A DNA stretch of 64,000 nt. It comes from Bacteroides pyogenes_A (lineage in GTDB: Bacteria; Bacteroidota; Bacteroidia; Bacteroidales; Bacteroidaceae). Position numbers and translations under genes: made by a program. The stretch lies in assembly GCF_048595595.1 (NCBI RefSeq), contig NZ_CP184347.1; one strand, given 5' to 3'. The notes below the pieces were generated by a model. The model worked only from the letters and a program-made list of their open reading frames with translations. It did no database searches and was not told the DNA's origin. Positions 42,446 through 51,569 of this stretch are shown one piece after another. Each line of letters opens with the position of its first letter. The stretch's first letter is position 1.

Positions 42446-43407
42446 TATTGGACCTGTTTAAGCGTGTGGAATCCCGTAAAGGGTTGTTTGCCGTAGAGAA
42501 AGCGACACTCATCTACACCTTGTTGACCTCTGTCTTGATTCTGTTCCTGTTTCAGCGGATGGATCATCCCTGGCATATGCTGCTCGACAGAGCGATGATT
42601 GCCGCCATGACATTCCTGCTGATGTATCTTTACCGGTTGGCGCCGTGTAAATTCTCGGCTTTTATCCGCATAGCCATTCAGATGAGCCTGCTTTCGTACT
42701 GGTATCCGGATACGTTCGAGTTCAACCGCTTCTTCCCGAATCTCGATCATCTGTTTGCCTCCGTCGAACAGTTCATCTTCAACGGCCAGCCCGCTATCTG
42801 GTTCTGCCATACGTTTCCTCATCTGGTGGTGAGTGAGGCCTTCAATATGGGGTACTTCTTCTATTACCCCATGATACTGGTGGTGGCGCTCTACTACTTC
42901 CTTTTCCGCTTCGAGTGGTTCGAAAAGATGTCTTTCGTGCTCGTCACCTCGTTTTTCATTTACTACCTTATTTATATATTCGTGCCTGTGGCGGGCCCGC
43001 AGTTCTACTTCCCCGCCATCGGTTTCGACAATGTGGCGAACGGCGTGTTTCCTTCCATCGGCGATTATTTCAACCACCATCAGGAATTGCTTCCCGGTCC
43101 GGGCTATCAGCACGGTTTTTTCTACAATCTGGTAGAAAGTTCGCAGCAAGTGGGCGAACGTCCCACCGCCGCTTTCCCCAGTTCGCATGTAGGCATCTCC
43201 ACCATCCTCATGATTATGTCGTGGCGTGCCAGCCGGAAACTGTTCTTCTGTCTGGTTCCCTTCTACATGCTGCTGTGCGGCGCTACGGTGTACATTCAGG
43301 CGCACTATGTGATCGACACCGTGGTAGGTTTCTTCACCGCCTTCCTTTTCTACGTGGTGGTGACGTGGATGTACAAACGCTGGTTTGCCACGCCGATGTT
43401 TAAGTGA
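42436..43407 (+). CDS. PAP2-superfamily membrane phosphatase
   Basis: 323 residues with about six to eight membrane segments. PAP2 motifs near the C-terminus: RPTAAFPSSHVGIST (the PSGH-like block, with SSH) and HYVIDTVVGFFTA (His and Asp of the SRxxxxxHxxxD block). It removes phosphate from lipid phosphates. The start ATG lies inside the preceding epimerase gene, indicating translational coupling. Confidence 0.82.
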   Translation: MALVLDLFKRVESRKGLFAVEKATLIYTLLTSVLILFLFQRMDHPWHMLLDRAMIAAMTFLLMYLYRLAPCKFSAFIRIAIQMSLLSYWYPDTFEFNRFFPNLDHLFASVEQFIFNGQPAIWFCHTFPHLVVSEAFNMGYFFYYPMILVVALYYFLFRFEWFEKMSFVLVTSFFIYYLIYIFVPVAGPQFYFPAIGFDNVANGVFPSIGDYFNHHQELLPGPGYQHGFFYNLVESSQQVGERPTAAFPSSHVGISTILMIMSWRASRKLFFCLVPFYMLLCGATVYIQAHYVIDTVVGFFTAFLFYVVVTWMYKRWFATPMFK

Positions 43408-43689
43408 GAAATCAAGCCACAACAACTTTCACAACGGATGGCAAGTCCTTGTTGTTTTACCGCTGCTGTTTGTTACGATCGTGGCGCAGTCTATTCCGAG
43501 ACCTTGTTGTGTTACCGATTTGCATCCTATACATTATTTGTTCCGTTTCCCGGTTTTTGAGTATCTGCTTGGGAATTCTTTTATTTTTTATATTTTTGCG
43601 GGCTGAAAACTTTTTGTAAGCTATTCTGCTGTTCGATTTCAGAGGATAGCAGCTGTATAATCGAATTATAATCAATAAACAATTGTCAC

Positions 43690-44211
43690 ATGACGTACAT
43701 AATCATTACTTTTGCTTTGTTTTTTATGCTTCGCCTGGTTTCTTTATCTTATTCCATCCGGAACGAGAAAAGAATCGTACAGGCAGGAGCGGTACAGTAT
43801 GGAAAAACCAATTCGCTTTGCCTTACTCTGGCTCACATCGCTTATTATTTTTCGGCATTATATGAGGCGTATGCGACGGGCGTGGGCTTCAACCTAACTT
43901 CATGGATAGGGGTTGCGGTGATGGCGTTCGCCTACCTTATGCTGTTTTATGTCGTTGCAAAATTGCATGATGTGTGGACCGTGAAGCTTTACATCCTTCC
44001 CGATCATCGCATCGAGAAGAGTTTCCTGTTTCGTGTGGTGAAGCATCCCAACTATTATCTGAATATTGTGCCCGAACTGATCGGGGTGGCTCTGCTCTGT
44101 AATGCGTGGTACACGCTGGCTGCGGGGTTGCCCGTGTACTGCATATTTCTCGCCATCCGCATCCGGCAGGAAGAGCACGCCATGAAAGGGCTTTGGGGCG
44201 ATAGTTTGTGA
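43690..44211 (+). CDS. Isoprenylcysteine carboxyl methyltransferase-like membrane protein
   Basis: 173 residues with four or five membrane segments. The C-terminal half has VVKHPNYYLNIVPELIGVALL and IRIRQEEHAMKG, matching the RHPxY...E and EE/H pattern of the ICMT/PEMT group that binds SAM at the membrane interface. The bacterial substrate is unknown. It has its own promoter-like TATTTTTG at about 43591 and stands alone. Confidence 0.72.
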   Translation: MTYIIITFALFFMLRLVSLSYSIRNEKRIVQAGAVQYGKTNSLCLTLAHIAYYFSALYEAYATGVGFNLTSWIGVAVMAFAYLMLFYVVAKLHDVWTVKLYILPDHRIEKSFLFRVVKHPNYYLNIVPELIGVALLCNAWYTLAAGLPVYCIFLAIRIRQEEHAMKGLWGDSL

Positions 44212-44519
44212 TAATCTCCGTTTATCGTAGGTGCGGATAGCGACGAAAGGCTGTTATTGGCTCTCTTTATCCAATGTGCTGACTCCTCTTATTGAACTCG
44301 CCGGTTTCCTCTTATCGAATATACCGCCTCTTTTGGGCAGCAAAATCTTGGAATCTTACTGTCGAGTATGCAGCTTCCGGTTACGTGCAGAAGCAAAAGG
44401 AGGCAAATCCATTATAAGGGAGTAATGCCGTTGCAATGGATAAAGAGACTGCCCGAAAAGCCGGCCTCTCAGTTTTTAATTTGCAGTCTGTCTATCTTTA
44501 AAGAAAGATCATCCTCGCC
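44212..44519. other. Gene-free gap between convergent ICMT-like and dusB
   Basis: About 300 bases between genes converging from both sides. No gene, clear terminator hairpin or repeat array was recognised. Confidence 0.4.
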
Positions 44520-45503
44520 TCACTCCAACCCGAGCTGCTCTATCCCATCAAATATACGGAACAGCTCTTCTTGGGTCTCTGCCCGCAGCATGGCGATCCG
44601 GGTGTCGCGGAAGTTCGGTATACCTTTGAACAGCGGACTGGCAGCCAGATGACGGCGCACGTGCAGAATGCCCCGGCGTTCGTCGAGCAGATTCACGCTG
44701 TCTGTCACTTCCTGACGCAGCACATCCATGCGCCATTTGAAGCTGAGCGGGGGAAGCTCCTCTCCCGTGCTGAGATAATGCTTGATTTCTTTGAATATCC
44801 ACGGGCGCCCGAAGCTGGCACGGCCGATCATCACGGCGTCTACGCCATAACGGTCGAAGCATTCCTTGCAGCGTTGCGGCGTGGTGACGTCGCCATTGCC
44901 GATGATGGGGATGTGCATGCGCGGATTGTTCTTCACCTCGCCTATCAGTGTCCAGTCGGCCTCGCCGGTGTACATCTGCGCCCGCGTGCGTCCGTGAATG
45001 GTAAGGGCGGCAATGCCGCAATCTTGTAGCCGTTCGGCCAGATCGACGATGATTTTATTGTCGGCATCCCATCCCAAACGGGTTTTCACCGTCACCGGAA
45101 TCTGTACGGCATCCACCACCGAGCGTGTGATATCGAGCATTTGCGGAATGTTCTGCAGCATGCCTGCACCCGCGCCTTTTCCGGCTACCCGCTTCACCGG
45201 GCATCCGAAATTGATGTCGAGAATATCGGGCTTGGCCTGTTCCACTATCCGGGCGGCCTCCACCATGGTTGCGGTGTCTTTTCCGTATATCTGTATGGCT
45301 ACGGGGCGTTCCTCGTCGCTGATGTTGAGCTTCTGCTCTGTCTTGCTCACGGAACGTATCAGTGCGTCGCTCGACACGAATTCGGTGTACACCATGTCGG
45401 CTCCGAACTTTTTGCACATCAGCCGGAATGCCGGATCGGTCACATCTTCCATCGGGGCGAGCAGCAGCGGCCGTTCGCCCAAATCTATATGGTTTATCTT
45501 CAT
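44520..45503 (-). CDS. dusB: tRNA-dihydrouridine synthase B-like
   Basis: 327 residues, FMN-dependent TIM barrel reducing uridine in the tRNA D-loop. LAPMEDVTDPAFRLMCKKFGA near residues 15-35 (seen in two parts), the catalytic Cys in INFGCPVKRVAGKGAGAG near 99-116, TVKTRLGWD near 140, and the phosphate-binding IIGNGDVTTPQRC near 200 are all present. Monocistronic and divergent from the U32 peptidase gene. Confidence 0.92.
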   Translation of the reverse strand: MKINHIDLGERPLLLAPMEDVTDPAFRLMCKKFGADMVYTEFVSSDALIRSVSKTEQKLNISDEERPVAIQIYGKDTATMVEAARIVEQAKPDILDINFGCPVKRVAGKGAGAGMLQNIPQMLDITRSVVDAVQIPVTVKTRLGWDADNKIIVDLAERLQDCGIAALTIHGRTRAQMYTGEADWTLIGEVKNNPRMHIPIIGNGDVTTPQRCKECFDRYGVDAVMIGRASFGRPWIFKEIKHYLSTGEELPPLSFKWRMDVLRQEVTDSVNLLDERRGILHVRRHLAASPLFKGIPNFRDTRIAMLRAETQEELFRIFDGIEQLGLE

Positions 45504-45652
45504 ATAAGCCTTTGTTTATTAGCGTCTTTGTCTGTTGCCTTGTCTCTGGCTTTAGGTCGCAATGCTCTTGCTTACGGGAGATTGCAGATTCTTTTGCCTT
45601 TTTGCAAACTCTTCTTTCAGATTTATTTTCCGCAAAAATACGGATAAATTCG

Positions 45653-45660
45653 TACCTTTG
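45653..45660 (+). promoter_or_regulatory. Putative -7 box (TACCTTTG)
   Basis: TAnnTTTG match 38 bases before the U32 peptidase ATG at 45699. Confidence 0.55.
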
Positions 45661-45698
45661 TATCATTATTTATGCTTAAATGATTGCTGACACAGAGA

Positions 45699-46994
45699 AT
45701 GAATATAAAAGATTTTGAAATAATGGCTCCGGTAGGTTCGCGCGAATCGCTTGCGGCAGCCATTCAGGCAGGCGCCGATTCGATCTATTTCGGTATCGAA
45801 AATCTGAACATGAGAGCCAGATCGGCTAACACGTTTACAATCGACGACTTACGGGAAATAGCGCAGACATGCGACGCGCACGGGATGAAAAGTTATCTCA
45901 CCGTGAATACCATTATTTACGACAAAGACATTCCGCTGATGCGTACCATTGTCGACGCGGCAAAAGAGGCGGGTATCTCCGCTGTGATCGCTGCCGATGT
46001 GTCGGTGATGAACTATGCCCGCCGTATCGGGCAGGAGGTGCACTTGTCTACTCAGTTGAACATATCGAACACGGAAGCGCTGAGGTTTTACGCTCAGTTT
46101 GCCGATGTCGTGGTGCTGGCTCGCGAGCTGAATCTGGAGCAGGTGGCGGAAATCTACCGTGTCATCAGAGAAGAGAACATCTGCGGTCCCGGCGGCGAAC
46201 AGATCCGTATCGAGATGTTCTGTCACGGAGCGCTTTGCATGGCAGTTTCGGGCAAATGCTACCTGTCGCTTCACGAGATGAACCATTCGGCCAACCGCGG
46301 CGCATGCATGCAGGTATGCCGGCGGGGCTATACCGTTCGCGACAAGGAGACGGATGTAGAGCTGGATGTGGACAACGAATACATCATGTCGCCCAAAGAC
46401 CTGAAGACTATCCACTTCATGAACAAGATGATGGACGCGGGCGTACGCGTGTTCAAGATCGAGGGACGCGCGCGCGGTCCCGAATATGTGCGCACGGTGG
46501 TGGAGTGCTACAAAGAGGCGATCAAAGCCAATCTGGAGGGCACGTTTACCGATGAGAAGATAGCCGCTTGGGATGAACGGCTGAAGACGGTATTCAACCG
46601 CGGATTCTGGAACGGCTATTATCTGGGGCAGCGGCTGGGCGAATGGAGCCGCAATTACGGCTCGGAGGCTACGGAGCGTAAGATATACGTGGGACGGGGA
46701 ATCAAATACTTCTCGAACATCGGCGTGGCGGAGTTTCTGGTAGAAGCTGCCGAGCTGAACGTGGGCGATAAGCTGTTGATTACCGGCCCTACCACCGGAG
46801 CCATGTTTGCTACCCTTGATGAGGCCCGCGTGGAGCTGAAGCCGGTGCAGACAGTAAAGAAAGGCCAACATTTCTCGATGAAGCTCGACAAGATACGTCC
46901 GAGCGACAAACTCTACAAACTGGTTTCTACCGCTGAGCTGAAAAGATTTAAAGGTATTGCCCCTGAAAGCGACAAGGAGGCAGTGAAACAATAA
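45699..46994 (+). CDS. Peptidase U32 family protein (TrhP-like)
   Basis: 431 residues from ATG 45699; a TTG at 45684 is in frame but less likely. It opens with EIMAPVGSRESLAAAIQAGADSIYFG as two family blocks. The U32 signature EMFCHGALCMAVSGKCYLS lies near 172-190, with conserved cysteines and a later CMQVCRRGY pair that may bind an iron-sulfur cluster. Relatives are needed for 5-hydroxyuridine at tRNA position 34; peptidase activity is doubtful. It heads a run with the thioesterase and dprA. Confidence 0.87.
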   Translation: MNIKDFEIMAPVGSRESLAAAIQAGADSIYFGIENLNMRARSANTFTIDDLREIAQTCDAHGMKSYLTVNTIIYDKDIPLMRTIVDAAKEAGISAVIAADVSVMNYARRIGQEVHLSTQLNISNTEALRFYAQFADVVVLARELNLEQVAEIYRVIREENICGPGGEQIRIEMFCHGALCMAVSGKCYLSLHEMNHSANRGACMQVCRRGYTVRDKETDVELDVDNEYIMSPKDLKTIHFMNKMMDAGVRVFKIEGRARGPEYVRTVVECYKEAIKANLEGTFTDEKIAAWDERLKTVFNRGFWNGYYLGQRLGEWSRNYGSEATERKIYVGRGIKYFSNIGVAEFLVEAAELNVGDKLLITGPTTGAMFATLDEARVELKPVQTVKKGQHFSMKLDKIRPSDKLYKLVSTAELKRFKGIAPESDKEAVKQ

Positions 46995-47009
46995 TTTTAT
47001 AAAGAAAGA

Positions 47010-47411
47010 ATGGAATATATCTACGAACTGACATTGAAGGTGCGCGACTATGAGTGCGACCTGCAAGGCATTGTGAATAACGCAAACTATCAACATTATC
47101 TGGAACACGCGCGTCACGAATTCCTGCTCTCTGTGGGAATCGACTTTGCCGAACTTCACCGGCAAGGCGTAGACCCTGTGGTGGCTCGCATCAATATGGC
47201 GTTTAAGACTCCGTTGAAGAGCGGAGACGAATGCGTGTGCAAGCTCTATCTGCAGAAAGAAGGCATCAAGTATGTGTTCTATCAGGATATTTTCCGCAAA
47301 AGCGATAATAAGGTAGTGGTGAAGGGCATCGTGGAAACTGTTTGCGTGGTGAACGGGCGCCTGAATACCAGCGACTTGTTTGACAGCTACTTCGCTCCTT
47401 ACCTGAAATGA
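47010..47411 (+). CDS. Acyl-CoA thioesterase, hotdog fold (4HBT/YbgC type)
   Basis: 133 residues. The active-site segment DLQGIVNNANYQHYLEHARHEFL near residues 17-39 (in two blocks) has the Asp/Gly/Val/Asn/Tyr pattern of 4-hydroxybenzoyl-CoA-type thioesterases. It hydrolyses acyl-CoA or acyl-carrier thioesters. It begins 15 bases after the U32 gene, and its stop overlaps the dprA start (ATGA), so all three genes are probably one operon. Confidence 0.85.
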   Translation: MEYIYELTLKVRDYECDLQGIVNNANYQHYLEHARHEFLLSVGIDFAELHRQGVDPVVARINMAFKTPLKSGDECVCKLYLQKEGIKYVFYQDIFRKSDNKVVVKGIVETVCVVNGRLNTSDLFDSYFAPYLK

Positions 47412-48526
47412 ACCCGGAAGAAGAACAACTCTATGGCATTGCTCTGACAATGATTCCCGGAGTGGGGCATATCGGAGCGAAAAGATTGATGGACGGAATG
47501 CACAGCGCCGCTGATGTGTTCCGTCTTCGTAAGGAGATACCCGGGCGTATGCCGGAGGTCAGCGAGAGGATCGTGCAAGCGCTGGACTGTCCCGAAGCGA
47601 TTGCCCGTGCCGAGCGCGAGATGGAGTTCATTGCCCGAAACCGGATTCGCTGTCTGACGCTGAACGACGAAGATTATCCTTCGCGCTTGCGCGAGTGCGA
47701 GGACGCCCCGGTCGTTCTTTTTTATAAAGGAGAAGCCGATTTGAACGCCCTCCGCGTCATCAATCTCGTGGGAACACGGCATGCCGGAGATTACGGGAAG
47801 GGGCTTTGCGATGTTTTTCTGAGCGACCTGAAAGCCTTGTGTCCCGATGTGCTGGTCGTCAGCGGACTGGCCTACGGAATCGACATCCATGCCCATCGTG
47901 CCGCATTGGCGAACCAACTGCCTACGGTGGGCGTCCTCGCTCACGGCTTAGACCGCATCTATCCGCATGTGCACCGTAAAACCGCCGTCGACATGCTGCA
48001 ACATGGCGGCTTGCTGACGGAGTTCCTTTCCGGCACGAACCCCGACCGCCACAACTTCGTCAGCCGCAACCGCATCGTTGCCGGCATGTGCGATGCCACC
48101 ATCGTAGTAGAGTCGGCAGAGAAAGGCGGTTCGCTTATAACTGCCGAGCTTGCCGGAAGCTACCACCGCGATTGCTTTGCTTTCCCCGGCCGGGTAGGCG
48201 ATGAGTACTCCAAAGGATGCAACCGGCTGATTCGCGACAATAAGGCCTCGCTGCTGCTTTCGGCAGAAGACTTCGTGTCGGCGATGGGGTGGGACGTGCC
48301 CGTCCGTCAAGATAAAGCGGAGAATGTTCAGCGTGCCCTGTTCCCCGAACTCACCGAAGAAGAGCAGGCAGTTGTCCGTATCCTGCAAAGGCAAGGAGCG
48401 CTTCAAATCAACACGTTGGTGGTGGAAGCCGATATCCCCGTACACAAAATGAGCGCTTTGCTGTTCGAGCTGGAGATGAAGGGAATTATCCGTGTATTGG
48501 CCGGAGGAATGTACCAACTGCTATAA
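47408..48526 (+). CDS. dprA: DNA-processing protein DprA
   Basis: 372 residues. DprA loads RecA onto incoming single-stranded DNA during transformation. After a helical N-terminal domain the Rossmann core shows YPSRLRECEDAPVVLFYKG, VGTRHAGDYGK, VVSGLAYGIDIHAHRAAL and LAHGLDRIYP. FVSRNRIVAGM and GSLITAELA follow, and a C-terminal winged helix ends the protein. The length is normal. The downstream gap is filled by a large 22-bp array. Confidence 0.94.
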   Translation: MNPEEEQLYGIALTMIPGVGHIGAKRLMDGMHSAADVFRLRKEIPGRMPEVSERIVQALDCPEAIARAEREMEFIARNRIRCLTLNDEDYPSRLRECEDAPVVLFYKGEADLNALRVINLVGTRHAGDYGKGLCDVFLSDLKALCPDVLVVSGLAYGIDIHAHRAALANQLPTVGVLAHGLDRIYPHVHRKTAVDMLQHGGLLTEFLSGTNPDRHNFVSRNRIVAGMCDATIVVESAEKGGSLITAELAGSYHRDCFAFPGRVGDEYSKGCNRLIRDNKASLLLSAEDFVSAMGWDVPVRQDKAENVQRALFPELTEEEQAVVRILQRQGALQINTLVVEADIPVHKMSALLFELEMKGIIRVLAGGMYQLL

Positions 48527-48548
48527 CTATTATCTCATAGAAAAGCTG

Positions 48549-48866
48549 CGCCGTATGCTTCTCCGGCGGGTATGCTTTGCCGCTGCGGTGGGTATATATA
48601 TCCGCCGCGGTAGGCATATATAGCTACCGTGGTGTGTATATATGATTACCGTGGTGTGTATATATGGTTACCGTGGTGTGTATATATGATTACCGTGGTG
48701 TGCATATATGGCTACCGTGGTGTGTATATATGGCTACCGTAGTGTGTATATATGGCTACCGTGGTGTGTATATATGGTTACCATGGTGTGTATATATGGC
48801 TACCATGGTGTGTATATATGACTACGACTGCGTGTATATATGGTTCTCGCGGTGAAAATATATCAT
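48549..48866 (+). repeat. 22-bp array C
   Basis: About fourteen units in strict 22-bp register: tatata at 48593, then every 22 bases to 48835, with weaker units at 48549, 48571 and 48857. The consensus tatatatggctaccgtggtg plus two bases matches array B (36271-36402) and, reversed, array A (18880-19012). Variation is mainly a/g in gctacc and c/t in ccgtgg. Downstream of dprA, same orientation. Confidence 0.93.
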
Positions 48867-48904
48867 GGATAGCAGCGCAGGGGTGCATGGCAGGATATTT
48901 AGCG

Positions 48905-49335
48905 GAAAAGCGGAGGTAACCGTACATCTGCCCAAAGCATGAGTCGTAACGGCCTGCAGTTTAAATGCGAGGCAAGTAGGAGCTATAAACTCCATATCCG
49001 TACTGGATAGCGATACCCCGGCAGTTTAAACGCGGCGCAGGTAGGAGTAATATAACAGTACATCTCTTTAACGATGGATTGGGAGAAGGAGAAGTCACAA
49101 GAGGGAGTAGCGTAATAACCGTATATCTGTTTAAACTGAAGTCCTTGAAACCTGCGTTCGCCTTAGGCTCTTGGAGTAATGTAACCGTACATCTGTTTTA
49201 AACAACGGCGGGAAGTCTCGAAAACTTGACTTTGCACAGGGAGTAAGCGCCGGAAGCCCACACCCTGTCTACCAAGATATCTCGAAAACTTGGCTTTGTA
49301 GAGGGAGTAATGCAACCGTACATCTGTTTAAATCG
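48905..49335. repeat. Decayed 65-66-bp array
   Basis: taaccgtacatctgtttaaa variants lie at about 48921, 49057, 49120, 49186 and 49317 (steps 136, 63, 66, 131, i.e. about one or two units). tctcgaaaacttg-ctttg at 49216 and 49280 and gcagtttaaa at 48956 and 49021 (step 65) fill the units between. It directly follows the 22-bp array C. No gene was seen in 48527-49470 apart from these arrays. Confidence 0.75.
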
Positions 49336-49470
49336 TGAACTACAGCAGAGAAAACCATCAGCCTTGAGCTTCTTTACAGAAAATTGCAACGGTCTCACGG
49401 TTAAAAAAAAGGAGAGAAATTGCACAGTTCTTTCAGAAAAACAGTATATTGCGGGACAAAATACGATGCC

Positions 49471-50039
49471 ATGATATATCAGTTTAAAATTCAGATCAAA
49501 GGCATAACCAAACCTCCCGTATAGAGAAAAGTTGCCGTTCCGGGAAACTTCACTTTCCTGAAGTTTCATGAGGTCATACAAGCGGCTTTCGGCTGGGAAG
49601 ACTATCATCTGTTCCATTTTGTGGATAAAGAATACGGTCATCGTCTTTGCATATCCATGCCCGAAGAAGAAGGCTTCGACTTCTTCAACGAGCCTCAGGA
49701 TGCCTCTAAAGTAAAGCTGTCCGACATCTTTTCGGGCAACCTTCGCAAACTGCTGTATGTGTCTACGACTTCGGCGACGACTGGGTGCATGAAATCACAT
49801 TGGAGGTTGTTTCCGAAGATAAGCAGAAGAAAGCCGTTTGCCTTTCAGGGAAAGGCGCCTGTCCGCCCGAAGACTGTGGGGGCGTGTACGGATACGAAAA
49901 CATGAAAGCGATTTTCCGTGAATCGTCGGGCGAACAAGTTGAAAGTTACCGGGAATGGCTCGGGCTGGAAGAGGGCGAGAACTGGGACCCCACCAACTTC
50001 GATATAGACGAGGTGAATGATTACCTGAAGGAGCTGTGA
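49471..50039 (+). pseudogene. Plasmid pRiA4b ORF-3-like protein, broken
   Basis: From ATG 49471 the frame reads MIYQFKIQIKGITKPPV, then TAG at 49522-49524 where the family has Trp (PPVWRR), then RKVAVPGNFTFLKFHEVIQAAFGW. A second lesion near 49759-49763 shifts the frame: LLYV is followed two bases out of register by YDFGDDWVHEITLEVV, and the rest (CPPEDCGGVYGYENM, LGLEEGENWDPTNFDIDEVNDYL) is intact to the TGA at 50039. These are the standard blocks of the pRiA4b ORF-3 family. Two independent lesions make it a pseudogene unless the read is in error. Confidence 0.82.
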
Positions 50040-50111
50040 TTGCTTCAGTTAAAAGGCATCATCCATAAATTTGTGTCTTCTGACACTTGCTGTCGGAATT
50101 GTTATTATTGC

Positions 50112-50176
50112 TATCCGGTAAAATAGCTACCTTTACCCATAGTTATAGCAGCGTAAAGGAAAGTTTTACCGGACAG
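50112..50176. other. Inverted repeat between the pseudogene and the DUF4377 gene
   Basis: gctatccggtaaaa and ttttaccggacagc pair with one mismatch around about 37 bases. It sits between converging genes and could be a shared terminator. The right arm overlaps the end of the DUF4377 gene. Confidence 0.45.
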
Positions 50177-50816
50177 CATTAATTTTTGAGATGACATTCA
50201 ATAATACATATTGCGTGGTTTGCCATTGAGGCTTCCCGTTAGGGGCAGGTGCTAAACTAATCTTTTCTACGGATAACTCATAATTATAACCTTTCACATA
50301 CTCGAACCCGTCAATTTTATTAAAGGGCACAACACTCCATTCTTCGTCTGTATCTTCTTTAATTTTCATTCCCGGAGCCGGCATATCCTGAGTCAACTCT
50401 CCCCCTTTGTACTCTCCGGTTTCTGAAGAAATAAGCAGACGGATGGTTTTTCGGTTTCCCTTTTTCTGTTTAGACAGGACCTCGATAAGTTTATATTTGT
50501 AAATACTTGCATCTGCAGGCGGGTTTGCTAACGTAGTTCTTGCAAGTCGGAGCCGGTATTCATTTCCACGTTCGTACTTGAAATTTTCAATTCCTCCGAA
50601 ATTGAGGTAATCATAGTCGCTACTGCCATTGTATTTTACCAACATGCCCTCAATGGGATATGCAGTAAACAAGGCACGGGTCACAGCAGTCATTGCTGAA
50701 ACCTCAGCTCTAACTTCATCTACCTTGTCAGCGATACCTTCATCACTTAAACAACCGACTAACACGAAACTGCTTGAAAGCAATGCCAGCAATGCTGTTT
50801 TAATCTTAGTAACCAT
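50166..50816 (-). CDS. DUF4377-repeat lipoprotein
   Basis: 216 residues. Lipobox LVGC (Cys22) and an acidic linker are followed by two DUF4377-like modules. The first (about 52-115) has IENFKYERGNEYRLRL and NPPADASIYKYKLIEVLSK. The second (about 145-212) has IDGFEYVKGYNYELSV and YVLLNVISK. DUF4377 is a small beta-rich domain of unknown function often found in secreted HslJ/META-like proteins. It lies just outside the tRNA-Met-bounded island. Confidence 0.72.
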   Translation of the reverse strand: MVTKIKTALLALLSSSFVLVGCLSDEGIADKVDEVRAEVSAMTAVTRALFTAYPIEGMLVKYNGSSDYDYLNFGGIENFKYERGNEYRLRLARTTLANPPADASIYKYKLIEVLSKQKKGNRKTIRLLISSETGEYKGGELTQDMPAPGMKIKEDTDEEWSVVPFNKIDGFEYVKGYNYELSVEKISLAPAPNGKPQWQTTQYVLLNVISKINAVR

Positions 50817-50883
50817 AACGGATTGCTTTTAATTAAGTACTAACAATATACTGTGTAAAGCTACAAAATTTTTCGTATTTAAC

Positions 50884-50971
50884 GAAAAAAGCACCTGCAA
50901 AAGATTTGTAAGTGCTTAACTTTCAGCATAGGTCAGCCCGGACTTGAAACGTCGGCCTCCAGATTATGAGA
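50884..50971 (-). other. Decayed tRNA-Met 3' half with terminator (island far end)
   Basis: On the minus strand ctcataatctggagg (15 bases, anticodon loop to 3' anticodon stem) is identical to tRNA-Met at 56489-56562. The T-arm and acceptor region to 50931 are similar but diverged (gtttcaagtccgggct). A gcac / gtgc hairpin with a T6 tail (50884-50915) follows, as after the intact tRNA. Upstream of the anticodon loop all similarity stops. This is the pattern left when an element integrates in an anticodon loop and displaces the original 3' half. Confidence 0.68.
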
Positions 50972-51084
50972 ACGATAAAATGATAGTCTGTGACAGTTCA
51001 TTTTATTAATTTTGATTGTATATCAAGTAGTTGCAAAATTTGCTATCTCTATGAAACTCACTAAATACCCCTAACTGAAATCGT

Positions 51085-51106
51085 TTGTTTACGCATTGTT
51101 TACGCA
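51085..51106 (+). repeat. Two direct 11-bp repeats near the island end
   Basis: ttgtttacgca occurs twice in direct succession, about 115 bases inside the displaced tRNA half. Possible integrase arm-type sites. Confidence 0.5.
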
Positions 51107-51317
51107 GAATTGAGAGAGGGAATGAAGGGAAGTAGATATTGTTATTGCCTCATTTGAATGGGAGATATAGAATCCCATCCTTTCCACATATTCTGCTATA
51201 AACAAGAAATGTGATTGATGTTATTGCCAATTATTTGTAAAAAGATGCTCTTTTTTGGCGTATTTCTTCGTGATTCTCATGGTTTATTTGTACTTTTACA
51301 TCGAAAAGGAGTCTTTT

Positions 51318-51569
51318 ATGGAAAGAGAAATGATTAACAGGCTGAAGATTGTGCTTGCCGAAGAACAAAAAAGTAGTAAATGGCTGGCAGAACAATTAGG
51401 AAAAGACAGGGCTACAGTTTCCAAATGGGTGACGAATACCATGCAGCCAGACGCAAGAAATCTTCTACGTATAGCAGAGGCTTTGAATATTGATGCAGGC
51501 AGACTGCTCAACCAAAAACATTTGAACAATGAAGGAAATAGATATTATCCAACAGATAAAACTTGGTGA
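51318..51569 (+). CDS. XRE-type helix-turn-helix regulator
   Basis: 83 residues from ATG 51318. The HTH is SSKWLAEQLGKDRATVSKWVTN with the second recognition part MQPDARNLLRIAEALNIDAGRLL, a Cro/C1-type DNA-binding domain. It overlaps the start of the AlbA/ATPase gene by 41 bases in another frame, so the two are tightly coupled and it probably autoregulates the pair. First gene inside the island. Confidence 0.85.
   Translation: MEREMINRLKIVLAEEQKSSKWLAEQLGKDRATVSKWVTNTMQPDARNLLRIAEALNIDAGRLLNQKHLNNEGNRYYPTDKTW

Noticed and set aside
45849..47450. 533-residue minus-strand frame opposite the U32 peptidase and thioesterase
   Set aside because: Both plus-strand genes carry clear family motifs; the antisense frame spans two genes and shows none.
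49198..49641. 147-residue minus-strand frame
   Set aside because: Lies opposite the start of the pRiA4b ORF-3-like pseudogene and a decayed array; no protein features.
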